A stretch of DNA of 64,000 nucleotides, taken from positions 124,001 through 188,000 of the forward strand of contig JAUMFO010000003.1 in NCBI GenBank assembly GCA_032119795.1. Direction: 5' to 3'. Of the stretch, positions 1-7,088 are shown in pieces. The first letter of the stretch is position 1; each line of letters opens with the position of its first letter. The notes beneath the pieces are model-generated. The model saw nothing but the letters and a program-made list of their open reading frames with translations, ran no database searches and was not told where the DNA came from. A program made the position numbers and the translations under genes. Origin of the DNA: JAGIBJ01 sp032119795. Its GTDB lineage: Bacteria > Actinomycetota > Thermoleophilia > Solirubrobacterales > Solirubrobacteraceae.

Positions 1-425
1 TGAGCCGCAACGCCCACAAGGGTGATCCGATCACCGTGTCCGGGCAGCTCGAGCAGCAGCGTTGGCAGGACAAGGCAACGGGCGAGGGCCGCTCGAAGGT
101 GAGCATCGTCGCTCGCGACCTGTTCCTCGGCCAGCGCGGCGGCGGTGGCGGCGGCCAGGGTGGCGGCCAGTCCGCCGGCTACCAGCAGGGTGGCGGCTAC
201 GGCGGCGGCGCTCCCGCTGGCGGCGGCTACGAGGATCGCGGTGGCTACGGCGAGCGCGGCGCGGCTCCTGCCGGCGGCAGCTACGGGCAGGCCCCGGCGC
301 CGGCCCGCGAGCCGGCGGCAGCTGGCTACGGTCAGCGCGCGGAGACGCCCGTCGACCGCACCGACTTCGCCCCTGCGCCCCGTGGCGGTCTTTCCGACCC
401 GGGCGAGGACGACATCCCGTTCTAG
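1..425 (+). CDS. ssb: Single-stranded DNA-binding protein, C-terminal part
   Basis: The reading frame is open from base 3, so the start lies outside the window. About 140 residues are visible: the end of the OB fold (GDPITVSGQL), a long Gly/Gln/Tyr/Ala-rich disordered linker, and the acidic tip DDIPF, which in the SSB family docks replication and repair partners. The protein coats single-stranded DNA at forks and repair sites. It precedes rpsR and rplI as in the common rpsF-ssb-rpsR-rplI cluster, but here a 344-base gap with two hairpins follows it, so the cluster is probably split into separate transcripts. Confidence 0.95.
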   Translation, partial: SRNAHKGDPITVSGQLEQQRWQDKATGEGRSKVSIVARDLFLGQRGGGGGGQGGGQSAGYQQGGGYGGGAPAGGGYEDRGGYGERGAAPAGGSYGQAPAPAREPAAAGYGQRAETPVDRTDFAPAPRGGLSDPGEDDIPF

Positions 426-479
426 ACCCCGCTGCGGCCTGAGCCCGGCTCCCCGCCGCCCTCAGACCATCAGCACTTG

Positions 480-503
480 GCCTCCTGCCACTCGGCAGGA
501 GGC
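480..503 (+). terminator. Perfect 10-bp hairpin after ssb
   Basis: Stem GCCTCCTGCC pairs perfectly with GGCAGGAGGC around the loop ACTC, 55 bases after the ssb stop, followed by a short T-containing stretch (GTGGTTTCCC). Best read as the ssb terminator; there is no long U tract, so termination may be partial. Confidence 0.6.
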
Positions 504-518
504 GTGGTTTCCCCCACC

Positions 519-553
519 GAGGCCCCGGCAGCGCGTTTGCGCACCGGGGCCTC
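519..553. terminator. Second strong hairpin between ssb and rpsR
   Basis: GAGGCCCCGG (519-528) pairs with CCGGGGCCTC (544-553); inside it GCGC and GCGC can also pair. It lies 15 bases beyond the first hairpin. Either a backup terminator or a structured leader element; no T tract follows. Confidence 0.45.
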
Positions 554-602
554 GCTCGTTCGCTGGCGCAAGCCCTCTGGCGATTGCTTGGCCCGAGTGC
601 CC

Positions 603-608
603 TAGAAT
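603..608 (+). promoter_or_regulatory. -10-like TAGAAT ahead of rpsR, with pyrimidine-rich leader
   Basis: TAGAAT matches 5 of 6 bases of the sigma-70 -10 consensus; the same hexamer occurs before purA (7074) and gyrB (38567, minus strand). No good -35 is seen at 16-18 bases. It would give a leader of about 155 bases ending in an unusual pyrimidine tract (741-757, eight T in a row), a rare AT-rich patch here, just before the rpsR start. No Shine-Dalgarno sequence is visible, so the tract may help ribosome or S1 loading. Confidence 0.4.
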
Positions 609-769
609 GCAGGCTCGTGCGCGGACTGCAGCGTCGCCAAAACGGGCGGCTGCACACGTAGCGCATGAGGCGGACGACATCCCAGGACCGTTCCTGGCAG
701 TATTCGCCGTCGGCTCGCGACACCTCGCGGGCATTCGAACGTCTTTTTTTTCTTTCTCGGAATTAGCTA

Positions 770-1117
770 GTGGCCAAGAGCAGAAGCAGCAGCAGCAAGC
801 CGGCAAAGCGCCGGGATAAGAAGCTTGGAGGCGGCGCACGCCGTAAGTCGTGCCCGTTCTGCAAGGACAAGATCGTCGACATCGACTACAAGGACACGAC
901 GACGCTCCAGAAGTTCGTGTCCGAGCGCGGCAAGATCCGCACTCGTCGCATCACGGGCTGCTGCCGCAAGCACCAGGCCGACATGGCCGGCGCCGTGAAG
1001 CGCTCGCGCGAGCTGTCGCTCCTCCCGTACGTCGTGGAGACCGTCCGTGAGACGCGCGCTGGCCGCGCCGATCGCGGTGAGCGCAAAGAGAACCGCGACG
1101 CCGAGAAGGCGGAGTAG
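770..1117 (+). CDS. rpsR: 30S ribosomal protein S18 (zinc-binding type)
   Basis: S18 binds the platform of the small ribosomal subunit together with S6. The 115-residue product has the S18 core (FVSERGKIRTRRITGCCRKHQ) and keeps the CPFC...CCxxH cysteine/histidine set, so it is the zinc-binding C+ paralogue type. Both ends are longer than the usual 75-90 residues: a Ser/Lys/Arg-rich N-terminus and a charged C-terminal tail rich in Arg and Glu. The start is GTG at 770 without a recognisable Shine-Dalgarno sequence. rplI follows after two bases, so the two are co-transcribed. Confidence 0.95.
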   Translation: MAKSRSSSSKPAKRRDKKLGGGARRKSCPFCKDKIVDIDYKDTTTLQKFVSERGKIRTRRITGCCRKHQADMAGAVKRSRELSLLPYVVETVRETRAGRADRGERKENRDAEKAE

Positions 1118-1119
1118 TC

Positions 1120-1572
1120 ATGGCCCAGGTCATCCTCCTCAAGGACGTCAACGAGCTCGGCAAGAAGGGCGACGTCGTCGACGTTGCCAAGGGCTACCTG
1201 CGCAACTACCTGATCCCGCGCAACCTCGCCTCCCACGCCACCGACGCAGCCATCGCGGCCGCGACGAAGCGCATGGAAGAGGAAGAGCGCCAGAAGCGCG
1301 AGGCCATTGCCCGCGCTGAGGAAAACGCCGTCACGCTCGGCCGCACGGTGCTCACCATCGAGCAGCAGGCCGGCGAAGATGGTCGCCTCTTCGGGTCCGT
1401 CACCTCGCAGGACATCGCCGACGCCATCAAGGACGCCCGCGGCATCAAGGTCGAGAAGACCGCCGTGCGCCTCCCGGAGCCGATCAAGACGGTCGGCACC
1501 CACATGGTTGAAGTCGAGGTTCCCGGCGGCGCCGTGGCCACGATCAAGACGATGGTCGTCGCACAGGGCTAA
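1120..1572 (+). CDS. rplI: 50S ribosomal protein L9
   Basis: L9 binds 23S rRNA near the L1 stalk and helps keep the reading frame. The 150-residue product has the full two-domain form: the N-terminal rRNA-binding domain with the signature LGKKGDVVDVAKGYLRNYLIPR, a long charged connecting helix (residues 45-75), and the C-terminal domain ending in the conserved VEVEVPGG pattern. ATG lies two bases after the rpsR stop with GGCGGAG as ribosome binding site inside the end of rpsR. A strong terminator follows. Confidence 0.97.
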   Translation: MAQVILLKDVNELGKKGDVVDVAKGYLRNYLIPRNLASHATDAAIAAATKRMEEEERQKREAIARAEENAVTLGRTVLTIEQQAGEDGRLFGSVTSQDIADAIKDARGIKVEKTAVRLPEPIKTVGTHMVEVEVPGGAVATIKTMVVAQG

Positions 1573-1597
1573 TCGCCCCCACCAGTTCCACGCACTC

Positions 1598-1630
1598 CGG
1601 GCCCGCGACTCCACCAGGAGCGCGGGCCCG
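1598..1630 (+). terminator. Terminator after rplI
   Basis: CGGGCCCGCG (1598-1607) pairs with CGCGGGCCCG (1621-1630); inside, CTCC and GGAG extend the stem around the loop ACCA. It is followed by CTGCGTTTCT. It lies 26 bases after the rplI stop. Confidence 0.8.
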
Positions 1631-1648
1631 CTGCGTTTCTAGGGCGCA

Positions 1649-1707
1649 GCGGGCTCCTCGTAGTGTTACCCGGGCATAGAGCGGGTAATCACTACGAGAA
1701 GCCCCGC
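1649..1707. repeat. Long imperfect inverted repeat between rplI and GNAT gene
   Basis: CTCGTAGTG (1657-1665) pairs with CACTACGAG (1690-1698), continued inward by TTACCCG (1666-1672) with CGGGTAA (1682-1688), leaving one bulged base and a 9-base loop. The outer flanks GCGGGCT and AGCCCCGC extend the arms imperfectly. Much longer than needed for a terminator; it lies 19 bases before the next start codon, so it could also be a regulatory or mobile palindrome. Confidence 0.6.
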
Positions 1708-1726
1708 GTCCGACAGGATCCCGCCC

Positions 1727-2230
1727 ATGACCGAGCCCGCCGTCACCATTAGCCGCCTCGCCGCCGGCGATCTGGGCGTGCTCGAGCCGCTCTGGAGCGC
1801 GCTGCGCGAGCACCACGGCAGCGTCGCGCCGCAGTTCGGTCCCACCCGCGAGCGTGCCGAGTCCTGGGCGGTCCGCCGCGGGTTCTACGAGGGGTTGCTC
1901 GCCGGCGACGGATCGTTTGCCCTGGTCGCCCGCAGCGGCGCCGAGCTCGTCGGCTACGCGATGGTCGCGATGCCGGACAGCCAGGTCGCAACCTGGCCGC
2001 ACAGCCAGACCGGCTGCCTGGAGACCCTGTCGGTGCTGCCAACCTCCCGCGGCCTGGGCGTCGGCACGGCCTTGATCGAGGCGGCTCGTGCTGGCCTGGC
2101 CGAACAAGGCATCGGCGACATGACCCTCGAGGTGATCGCCGGCAACGACGACGCCATGCGGTTCTACGCCCGCCACGGCTTTGCGCCCTACTTCACCGCC
2201 CTGCGCGGCACCACCGCTTCGGGCGCCTGA
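1727..2230 (+). CDS. GNAT-family N-acetyltransferase
   Basis: A single GNAT domain of 167 residues. The acetyl-CoA binding motif A is visible as LSVLPTSRGLGVGTALI (R/Q-x-x-G-x-G/A type), followed by the typical late strand and helix with NDDAMRFYARHGF. GNAT enzymes move an acetyl group from acetyl-CoA to an amine; the substrate (small molecule or protein N-terminus/lysine) cannot be told from sequence. ATG at 1727 has only a weak upstream GACAGGA. It stands alone between the large inverted repeat and repeat island A. Confidence 0.85.
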   Translation: MTEPAVTISRLAAGDLGVLEPLWSALREHHGSVAPQFGPTRERAESWAVRRGFYEGLLAGDGSFALVARSGAELVGYAMVAMPDSQVATWPHSQTGCLETLSVLPTSRGLGVGTALIEAARAGLAEQGIGDMTLEVIAGNDDAMRFYARHGFAPYFTALRGTTASGA

Positions 2231-2960
2231 CCAGCCCCGGCGCTTCGGGGCCTGGCGGCGTTTTGCACCGATGGCGGTGCGGGCTGGCGGCATCTGAGCT
2301 GGCTGGCGGCGGCGGGACTGGGATCGCTTCGCGGCCTGGGGGCGTTTTGCACCGAGGGCGGTGCGGGCTGGCGGCGCCTGAGCTGGCTGGCGGCGGCGGG
2401 ACTGAGATCGCTTCGCGGCCTGGGGGCGCCGAGCGGGCCGCAACCGCCTGGGGTTGCGGCCCGAACTACCGTGACTTGCGGGTGCTGAACACCCCCGAGT
2501 GACCGTAGTTCGCTTCGAACGGGCGAACTGCAACCTCCAGAGGTTGCAGCGCCGCGGGGCTCGCGCCTGGAACGCCGTTTTTGGGCGCTCGGGACGCGAG
2601 CCCCGCTGAGTGCAACCCCAGGCGGTTGCAGCCGCCTGGTTGGACCCATCCTGTGCACCACAGGTCTGCATACATTGGGTCCAACCAGTCCGCCCGGCGC
2701 CCGCCGGCGCCGCAACGCCCGCAAATCCACCGCCGCCAACCAGCTCAAACCACGAACGGGCTCGGCCTTCGCCGCCCCGACGCCCCCAAACCCCGAAGCG
2801 ATCCCCATTCCACCGCCGCCAAGGACCCCGTCGCCGTCAAGGGCCGCCAAGTCCCGCCGCCGCCAAGGACCCAGTCGCCGCCAAGGCCCACCAAGTCCCA
2901 CCGGAGCCAACAGCCCATCCGCCGCCGCCTTCAGGCTCCGATCACGCAAGTCCTGCGATT
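2231..2960. repeat. Repeat island A: composite palindromic intergenic array
   Basis: About 730 bases without a convincing gene. It contains three exact GCAACC-N6-GGTTGC dyads (2440-2457, 2530-2547, 2612-2629); two tandem copies (about 2240-2335 and 2336-2425) of a roughly 80-90-base unit with a GCACCG.GGGCGGTGC hairpin and a GGACTG.GATCGCTTCG motif; a long cruciform at 2462-2512 (CGAACTAC/GTAGTTCG); a 12-bp-armed palindrome at 2554-2606; and an 11-bp inverted repeat at 2638-2648/2676-2686. Open frames across it are Pro/Arg/Gly-rich read-through of the repeats. Same vocabulary as islands B, C and D. Confidence 0.8.
2554..2606. repeat. Long palindrome of the GCGGGGCTCGCG type
   Basis: GCGGGGCTCGCG (2554-2565) is perfectly complementary to CGCGAGCCCCGC (2595-2606). 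The 29-base centre contains CGCC-GTTTTT-GGGCG, which is the reverse-complement version of the centre seen in the two palindromes of island C (22342-22386 and 22527-22573). It is flanked on both sides by GCAACC-N6-GGTTGC dyads. Confidence 0.8.
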
Positions 2961-2962
2961 AT

Positions 2963-3634
2963 CTGCGAATCGCTGAGCCGCTTCCCCTCGATCCGCAGAC
3001 CGTCTGCGCCCTCACCGCCGTCGGCAAACGCCACCGGTTCCGGGGTCCGTGGGCCATTCAGGACGCCACGCTCACGCTGCACTCCGGCACGATCGTCGAA
3101 GTCGCCGGACCCGACGGCGCCGGCAAATCAACGCTGCTCAACCTGATCGCCGGCTCGACCGACGCGACGACCGGCAAGGTCGAGCGCACCCACGAAGGCT
3201 CAGAGTACGAACCGCAGCACCTGCCCTCCGGGCTGCTCCTCACCGGCCTGACCTACCTGCGCAACATGGCCGGCGAGGGCCGCACCCGCGACGCTGCCAA
3301 CGCGCGCGTCCAAGCGCTCGCGATCGGCCTCGACCTCGAACGCGCCCTGCAGCTCCCGCTCGCCCACCTGCCCAAGGACACCGGCCACCGCGTCGCGCTC
3401 GCCCGCGCGCTCGCCAACCCCACGCAGCTCGTGGTCCTCGACGACCCCTGGTCGGGCCTCGACGAACACTCCCGCCTCTTCCTCGTTGGCGAGCTAGCCG
3501 AGCGCCGCGCTGCTGGCGCCTGCGTCGTGGTGACCGCCGAAAGCGACCCGCCTGCCGAACTCCCCGTCGACGAGCGCTACCTCGTGCGCGACGGCATCGT
3601 GACGCCGACGACGCTCGCGGCCAAGCCCGCCTGA
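2963..3634 (+). CDS. Orphan ABC transporter-type ATPase (start uncertain)
   Basis: About 220 residues of an ABC nucleotide-binding domain. Walker A is GPDGAGKST and Walker B LVVLDDPWSGLDEHS, followed by a D-loop; the H-loop histidine appears missing (VVVTAESD). The signature motif LSGGQ is replaced by LPKDTGHR in the right place. No permease lies beside it. The frame has no ATG or GTG near the domain: it is open back to an ATG at 2675 inside repeat island A, which would add a 95-residue Pro/Arg-rich extension; the best nearby candidate is CTG at 2963. The family drives substrate transport or other mechanical work with ATP; role here unknown. Could be a decaying gene. Confidence 0.6.
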   Translation: MRIAEPLPLDPQTVCALTAVGKRHRFRGPWAIQDATLTLHSGTIVEVAGPDGAGKSTLLNLIAGSTDATTGKVERTHEGSEYEPQHLPSGLLLTGLTYLRNMAGEGRTRDAANARVQALAIGLDLERALQLPLAHLPKDTGHRVALARALANPTQLVVLDDPWSGLDEHSRLFLVGELAERRAAGACVVVTAESDPPAELPVDERYLVRDGIVTPTTLAAKPA

Positions 3635-3867
3635 GCAGCCGCCGCCGGGTTCGTCCGCGGCGCCCAGCCAGGCCAAGACGAGCAGGCGACCGAGGCTTAA
3701 CAAGTCGTCGGATCGGAAGTTCTCCTGCATCCTCGCGTGTTCCCGCCTCAGCCCTGCCAGCAGCGGTGGCAGGTGCCTACAACTGGTGCCGTTTTGGGCT
3801 TATGCTGGCTCTCTGATTCAGGCGGAGCCGACACGGCCGAGCTGGTTGATGAAAAAAGCCCGGAAGG

Positions 3868-3894
3868 CCCCGCCCTGTGCGGGGTTCTTTCGTT
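3868..3894 (+). terminator. Intrinsic terminator in the gap before dnaB
   Basis: CCCCGC (3868-3873) and GCGGGG (3879-3884) enclose CCTGT, followed by TTCTTTCGTT, and preceded by an A6 run, a textbook intrinsic terminator. It either ends the ATPase transcript with a 230-base trailer or a short RNA starting near 3810, downstream of a -10-like TATGCT at 3801-3806. Confidence 0.7.
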
Positions 3895-3960
3895 CTGGAC
3901 GGGTTCGCAAACCCGCGCGGTCGGAGCTGGCGCAGTCGCAACGGGTCAGCCCTACGTTTC

Positions 3961-3995
3961 GAGCGCTCTTTCCCGGCTATTTACGGGAAGCGCTC
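3961..3995. repeat. Hairpin with 7+5 bp stem
   Basis: GAGCGCT (3961-3967) pairs with AGCGCTC (3989-3995) and TCCCG (3971-3975) with CGGGA (3984-3988), with a CTT bulge and an 8-base loop. It lies between the terminator at 3868 and the small membrane-peptide gene; a structured leader or a transcription end for something unseen. Confidence 0.45.
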
Positions 3996-4031
3996 CCAAC
4001 CCGCGTCACTTGGTGTGCAAGATGGATGCAC

Positions 4032-4051
4032 GAATCGACGCACGTCGATTC
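4032..4051. promoter_or_regulatory. 20-bp dyad, operator-like
   Basis: GAATCGACG and CGTCGATTC form a 9-bp inverted repeat around two bases, 87 bases upstream of the small ORF at 4139. Too tight a loop to be a good terminator, and no T tract follows, so a dimeric repressor site is the more natural reading. No promoter elements could be assigned with confidence. Confidence 0.4.
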
Positions 4052-4138
4052 CTAGGCCGCCGACACGGCCGAGGGATGGCTCCCTTCATCAACCGGCTCG
4101 GAGTGTCACCCGGGCCACGAACCCCGGAGGCACCCCTC

Positions 4139-4285
4139 ATGAACCCAAGCGTTGAGCGACCACCAGTCGGCCCGATCACACTGATGTCGGCCGAGCCACG
4201 AGCAAGATGGATCGTTTTCGCCACCGCGTTGTTGGGCGTCATCGCCGACGCCTCTCAGGTCGTTTCCCTGATCCCGGGGACCTAA
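4139..4285 (+). CDS. Small membrane peptide, 48 residues, unknown
   Basis: A complete small unit: GGAGG at 4125-4129 lies 9 bases before ATG, the frame codes 48 residues, and a 12-bp perfect terminator follows 11 bases after the stop. The N-terminal half is polar (MNPSVERPPVGPITLM), then comes one probable membrane helix (RWIVFATALLGVIADASQVV). Third codon positions are less GC-rich than in the neighbours, so coding is likely but not certain, or the gene may be foreign. Function unknown; single-span peptides of this size can be type I toxins, regulators of membrane complexes or pheromones. A 20-bp dyad upstream hints at repression. Confidence 0.5.
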   Translation: MNPSVERPPVGPITLMSAEPRARWIVFATALLGVIADASQVVSLIPGT

Positions 4286-4295
4286 GCGCCTAGGT

Positions 4296-4324
4296 GGTGC
4301 CGGCGGCGCGATGCCGCCGGCACC
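4296..4324 (+). terminator. Strong terminator-like hairpin after small peptide gene
   Basis: GGTGCCGGCGGC (4296-4307) pairs perfectly over 12 bp with GCCGCCGGCACC (4313-4324) around GCGAT. No clear U tract; very stable stem. Confidence 0.65.
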
Positions 4325-4564
4325 GGCAGGGCACGCAGTGGGTCTAGCCACTAGCGTCTTGTCTCCGGACTTCTGTCGAACCTCCTGGGCAAAGTCGACA
4401 CGAACGGCTCACACTCCGCGCACCGTTTCACGCAACGTGCAGGGAACCGGCCCAACGTCCCCCTGGCGCGCAGACTCGCCCTGTCACCCTGACTGTTCCG
4501 TCCGACCCGTGCGCTAGTGCTCGGGGTACGCCGTCCTCTCACCACGCCCCCGAACCCGCCCCTG

Positions 4565-5965
4565 ATGGACCAGACCTACGACGCGCCGCCGCGCTCCATG
4601 CCCCAGGGCAATCAGGCCGCTCCGGGCGGGCCGCAGCCGCACTCGTTCGACGCTGAACGGGCCGTACTCGGCGCGCTGCTGCTCTCCGAGCGGGCGATGT
4701 ACACGCTGATCATCGAAGAGGGCCTGCGCCCCGACGACTTCTACAGCCCGCGCCACCGGCACGTGTTCCGCGCAATGCGGGCGCTCTACGACCAGGGCGA
4801 ACCGTTCGACCGCCTCACCGTGAAGGACTGGCTCGAGCAGCACGGCGCCCTCGCCGAAGCCGGCGGCGACGCCACGCTCGACGAGCTCGGTGGGCCGATC
4901 ACCGCCGCCGGCAACGTGCGCCAGTACGCGCGGATCGTCCGCGACCACTCCCTGATGCGCGGCCTGCTGCGCGCCACGACCGACATCCAGGTCGCCGTCG
5001 GCGAACGCCGCTCCACGCCACGCGAACTCGTGGAGTACGCCGAGCGCGCCATCCTGCAGGTCGCCCACGACGAGTCCCAGAAGGACTTCCGCTCCCTCGA
5101 CGAGGTCCTCCAGGACGAGACGGAGAAGCTCCACAAGCTCAGCCTCGAAGGCGACGAGATGACGGGCATCCCGACGGGATTCACCGATCTCGACAAGGTG
5201 ACCGGCGGCTTCCAGCGCGGCAACCTCGTGATCATCGCCGCCCGCCCGGCCATGGGTAAGTCGGCGTTCGTGACGAACATCGCCGAGCACGCGGCCCTCC
5301 AAGGCCACGGCGTCGCCCTGTTCTCGATGGAGATGGGCGAGGGCGAGCTCGCCCAGCGCTTCCTGGCATCGCAGGCCAAGGTCCGCGGCGACGACCTGCG
5401 CCGCGGCCGCATCGACGCCCGCAAGTGGCCGAAGATCCTCGAGGCCTCCAACCGCCTCGCCCAGGCGCCGCTCTTCATCGACGACACCTCCGACATCTCG
5501 ATCCTCGAGGTACGCGCAAAGGCCCGCCGCCTGCACCAGCGCCACAAGCTCGACATGGTCATCGTCGACTACCTCCAGCTGATGCGCGCCGACGCCGGCG
5601 CAGACAACCGCGTCCAGGCCGTCGGTGAGATGTCGCGAGGCCTCAAGATCCTCGCCCGCGAACTCGACCTCCCCGTGATCGCCCTCTCGCAGCTCTCCCG
5701 CCAGCTCGAGAACCGTGGCGCGTCGATCGAGTCGAAGAAGCCCCAGCTCTCCGACCTGCGTGAATCCGGCCAGATCGAGCAGGACGCCGACATCGTGATG
5801 TTCCTCTTCCGCGAGGAGTACTACGACCCGGAGACCGAGAACAAGGGCATGGCCGAGGTCATCATCGCCAAGCACCGAAACGGTGGCCTGGACACCATCA
5901 AGCTCACGTTCATCGGCGAATACCTGAAGTTCGCCAACTATGTGTCGCCGGAGCGATACGGATGA
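4565..5965 (+). CDS. dnaB: Replicative DNA helicase DnaB
   Basis: Hexameric helicase that unwinds DNA ahead of the replisome. The N-terminal domain (SFDAERAVLGALLLSERAM) is followed by the RecA-like motor: Walker A ARPAMGKSA near residue 226, Walker B VIVDYLQLM, and the DnaB motif QLSRQLENR; the C-terminus ends EYLKFANY. From ATG 4565 the product has 466 residues, a normal length with no intein. An in-frame GTG at 4517 would add 16 residues; no Shine-Dalgarno sequence supports either start. A DnaC-like ATPase gene follows after 121 bases. Confidence 0.95.
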   Translation: MDQTYDAPPRSMPQGNQAAPGGPQPHSFDAERAVLGALLLSERAMYTLIIEEGLRPDDFYSPRHRHVFRAMRALYDQGEPFDRLTVKDWLEQHGALAEAGGDATLDELGGPITAAGNVRQYARIVRDHSLMRGLLRATTDIQVAVGERRSTPRELVEYAERAILQVAHDESQKDFRSLDEVLQDETEKLHKLSLEGDEMTGIPTGFTDLDKVTGGFQRGNLVIIAARPAMGKSAFVTNIAEHAALQGHGVALFSMEMGEGELAQRFLASQAKVRGDDLRRGRIDARKWPKILEASNRLAQAPLFIDDTSDISILEVRAKARRLHQRHKLDMVIVDYLQLMRADAGADNRVQAVGEMSRGLKILARELDLPVIALSQLSRQLENRGASIESKKPQLSDLRESGQIEQDADIVMFLFREEYYDPETENKGMAEVIIAKHRNGGLDTIKLTFIGEYLKFANYVSPERYG

Positions 5966-5997
5966 TGCCGCGCGCGCTCACCGTCCGAACACCGTCG

Positions 5998-6033
5998 CTG
6001 CGACTGCCGCTGGGACTGCCGCTGGGACTGCCG
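5998..6033 (+). repeat. 12-base tandem repeat, three copies
   Basis: CTGCGACTGCCG followed by two copies of CTGGGACTGCCG, then the start of a fourth (CTG), in the 121-base spacer between dnaB and the DnaC-like gene. It probably arose by slippage; no function is evident. Confidence 0.8.
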
Positions 6034-6086
6034 CTGCAGGCCAGCGTGCAGGCCGTCCGGCCCGCGCGAGACTCTGAGGAGTCCTG

Positions 6087-7076
6087 ATGGCGGCCGAGCA
6101 AGACCTCAATCGAAAGATGGGCTGGCGCTGCCCTTACGCCAAGTGCGAGGGCAACGGCTTCATCTACGACGAAGAGGCCAACACCGCCACGGACTGCCCG
6201 TGCCGGCCGCAGATGATTGCGGCTACGCGTGCGACGTCGCTGCGGGCCCGCGTGCCCGATCGCTTCCGCAACGTGTCCTTCGACTCGCCGCCGATCACCG
6301 ACATGACGCCGGCGCTCGTCCGCAAGGTCCGGCGCTTCGTCACGAACCTCGACGCGAACCTGGAAGCCGGCAACGGCCTGTGGTTCGAAGGGCCAGCCGG
6401 GACCGGCAAGACGAGCCTGGCGACGGTCGTGAGCCTCGCCGCGCGTGACGCCGGACGCTCCTTCGCGATCTACTCCGTGCCACGCATCCTCAACGAGCTG
6501 CGCCGCACGTTCGACGATGACTCCACCGTCGGCAATCTCGAGCTCATCGACCGCCTCACCGCCGTCGAACTGCTGCAGCTCGACGACCTCGGCTCCGAAC
6601 GCACCAACCCGTGGGTCCTGGAGCAGCTCTACGCGCTCATCGACGCCCGCTATGAGGCGCAGCGCTCGGTGATCGTGACCACCAACCTCGATCGAGACCA
6701 GCTCATCGAGCAGGTTGGTGCGCGCGTGGTGTCTCGCCTGTCCGAGATGTGCGAGCTGGTCCTCGTCTACGGCGAGGACCACCGTGCCCGGCCCGACGAG
6801 TGGGCGACGTCTGACAGCCCCCTGCGAGCCCCGTCCGGCCCGGCGCTTTCGGCCCACCGCGGCGTCGGCGCACCCGCGTACCAGCCGTCCGCGAGCTCGC
6901 CGGCGCCCGGTGACGAGCCGTCCTGGCACTCGCCGGCGGCCGCCGCCAACCTCCACCGGCCCGAGTGGCCGACGCCCGAAGAGCCGCCTGTCTACGCACG
7001 CCCAGTGGGCGACCCACGACGCGCTTCAGACGCCGACGTGCAAGGGAGCACCCGCCGCGGTGCCCAAGACGCCTAG
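6087..7076 (+). CDS. DnaC/DnaI-like AAA+ ATPase, probable helicase loader
   Basis: The 329-residue product starts with a possible zinc site (CPYAKC...CPC, residues 15-40), as in DnaI/DnaC-type loaders. The AAA+ core has Walker A GPAGTGKTS (about residue 102), Walker B LLQLDDLGSE, sensor 1 VIVTTN and an arginine-finger region RVVSRLSEM. About 90 C-terminal residues are Pro/Ala/Ser-rich and look disordered. Such proteins open DnaB rings onto single strands at the origin; IstB-type transposition ATPases share the fold, but the position after dnaB argues for helicase loading. RBS GAGGAG lies six bases before ATG. Confidence 0.8.
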   Translation: MAAEQDLNRKMGWRCPYAKCEGNGFIYDEEANTATDCPCRPQMIAATRATSLRARVPDRFRNVSFDSPPITDMTPALVRKVRRFVTNLDANLEAGNGLWFEGPAGTGKTSLATVVSLAARDAGRSFAIYSVPRILNELRRTFDDDSTVGNLELIDRLTAVELLQLDDLGSERTNPWVLEQLYALIDARYEAQRSVIVTTNLDRDQLIEQVGARVVSRLSEMCELVLVYGEDHRARPDEWATSDSPLRAPSGPALSAHRGVGAPAYQPSASSPAPGDEPSWHSPAAAANLHRPEWPTPEEPPVYARPVGDPRRASDADVQGSTRRGAQDA

Positions 7077-7079
7077 AAT
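7074..7079 (+). promoter_or_regulatory. -10 element TAGAAT just before purA
   Basis: TAGAAT overlaps the stop codon of the preceding gene and ends nine bases before the purA ATG, so a transcript from it would begin at or next to the start codon. No Shine-Dalgarno sequence is present. No convincing -35 at 17 bases. Confidence 0.5.
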
Positions 7080-7088
7080 CGGGACTTC

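Noticed and set aside
584..608. TTGCTT as -35 partner of TAGAAT before rpsR
   Set aside because: Spacing is only 13 bases.
2188..2949. Pro/Arg-rich frames through island A
   Set aside because: They translate the repeats themselves and have no domain or ribosome binding site.
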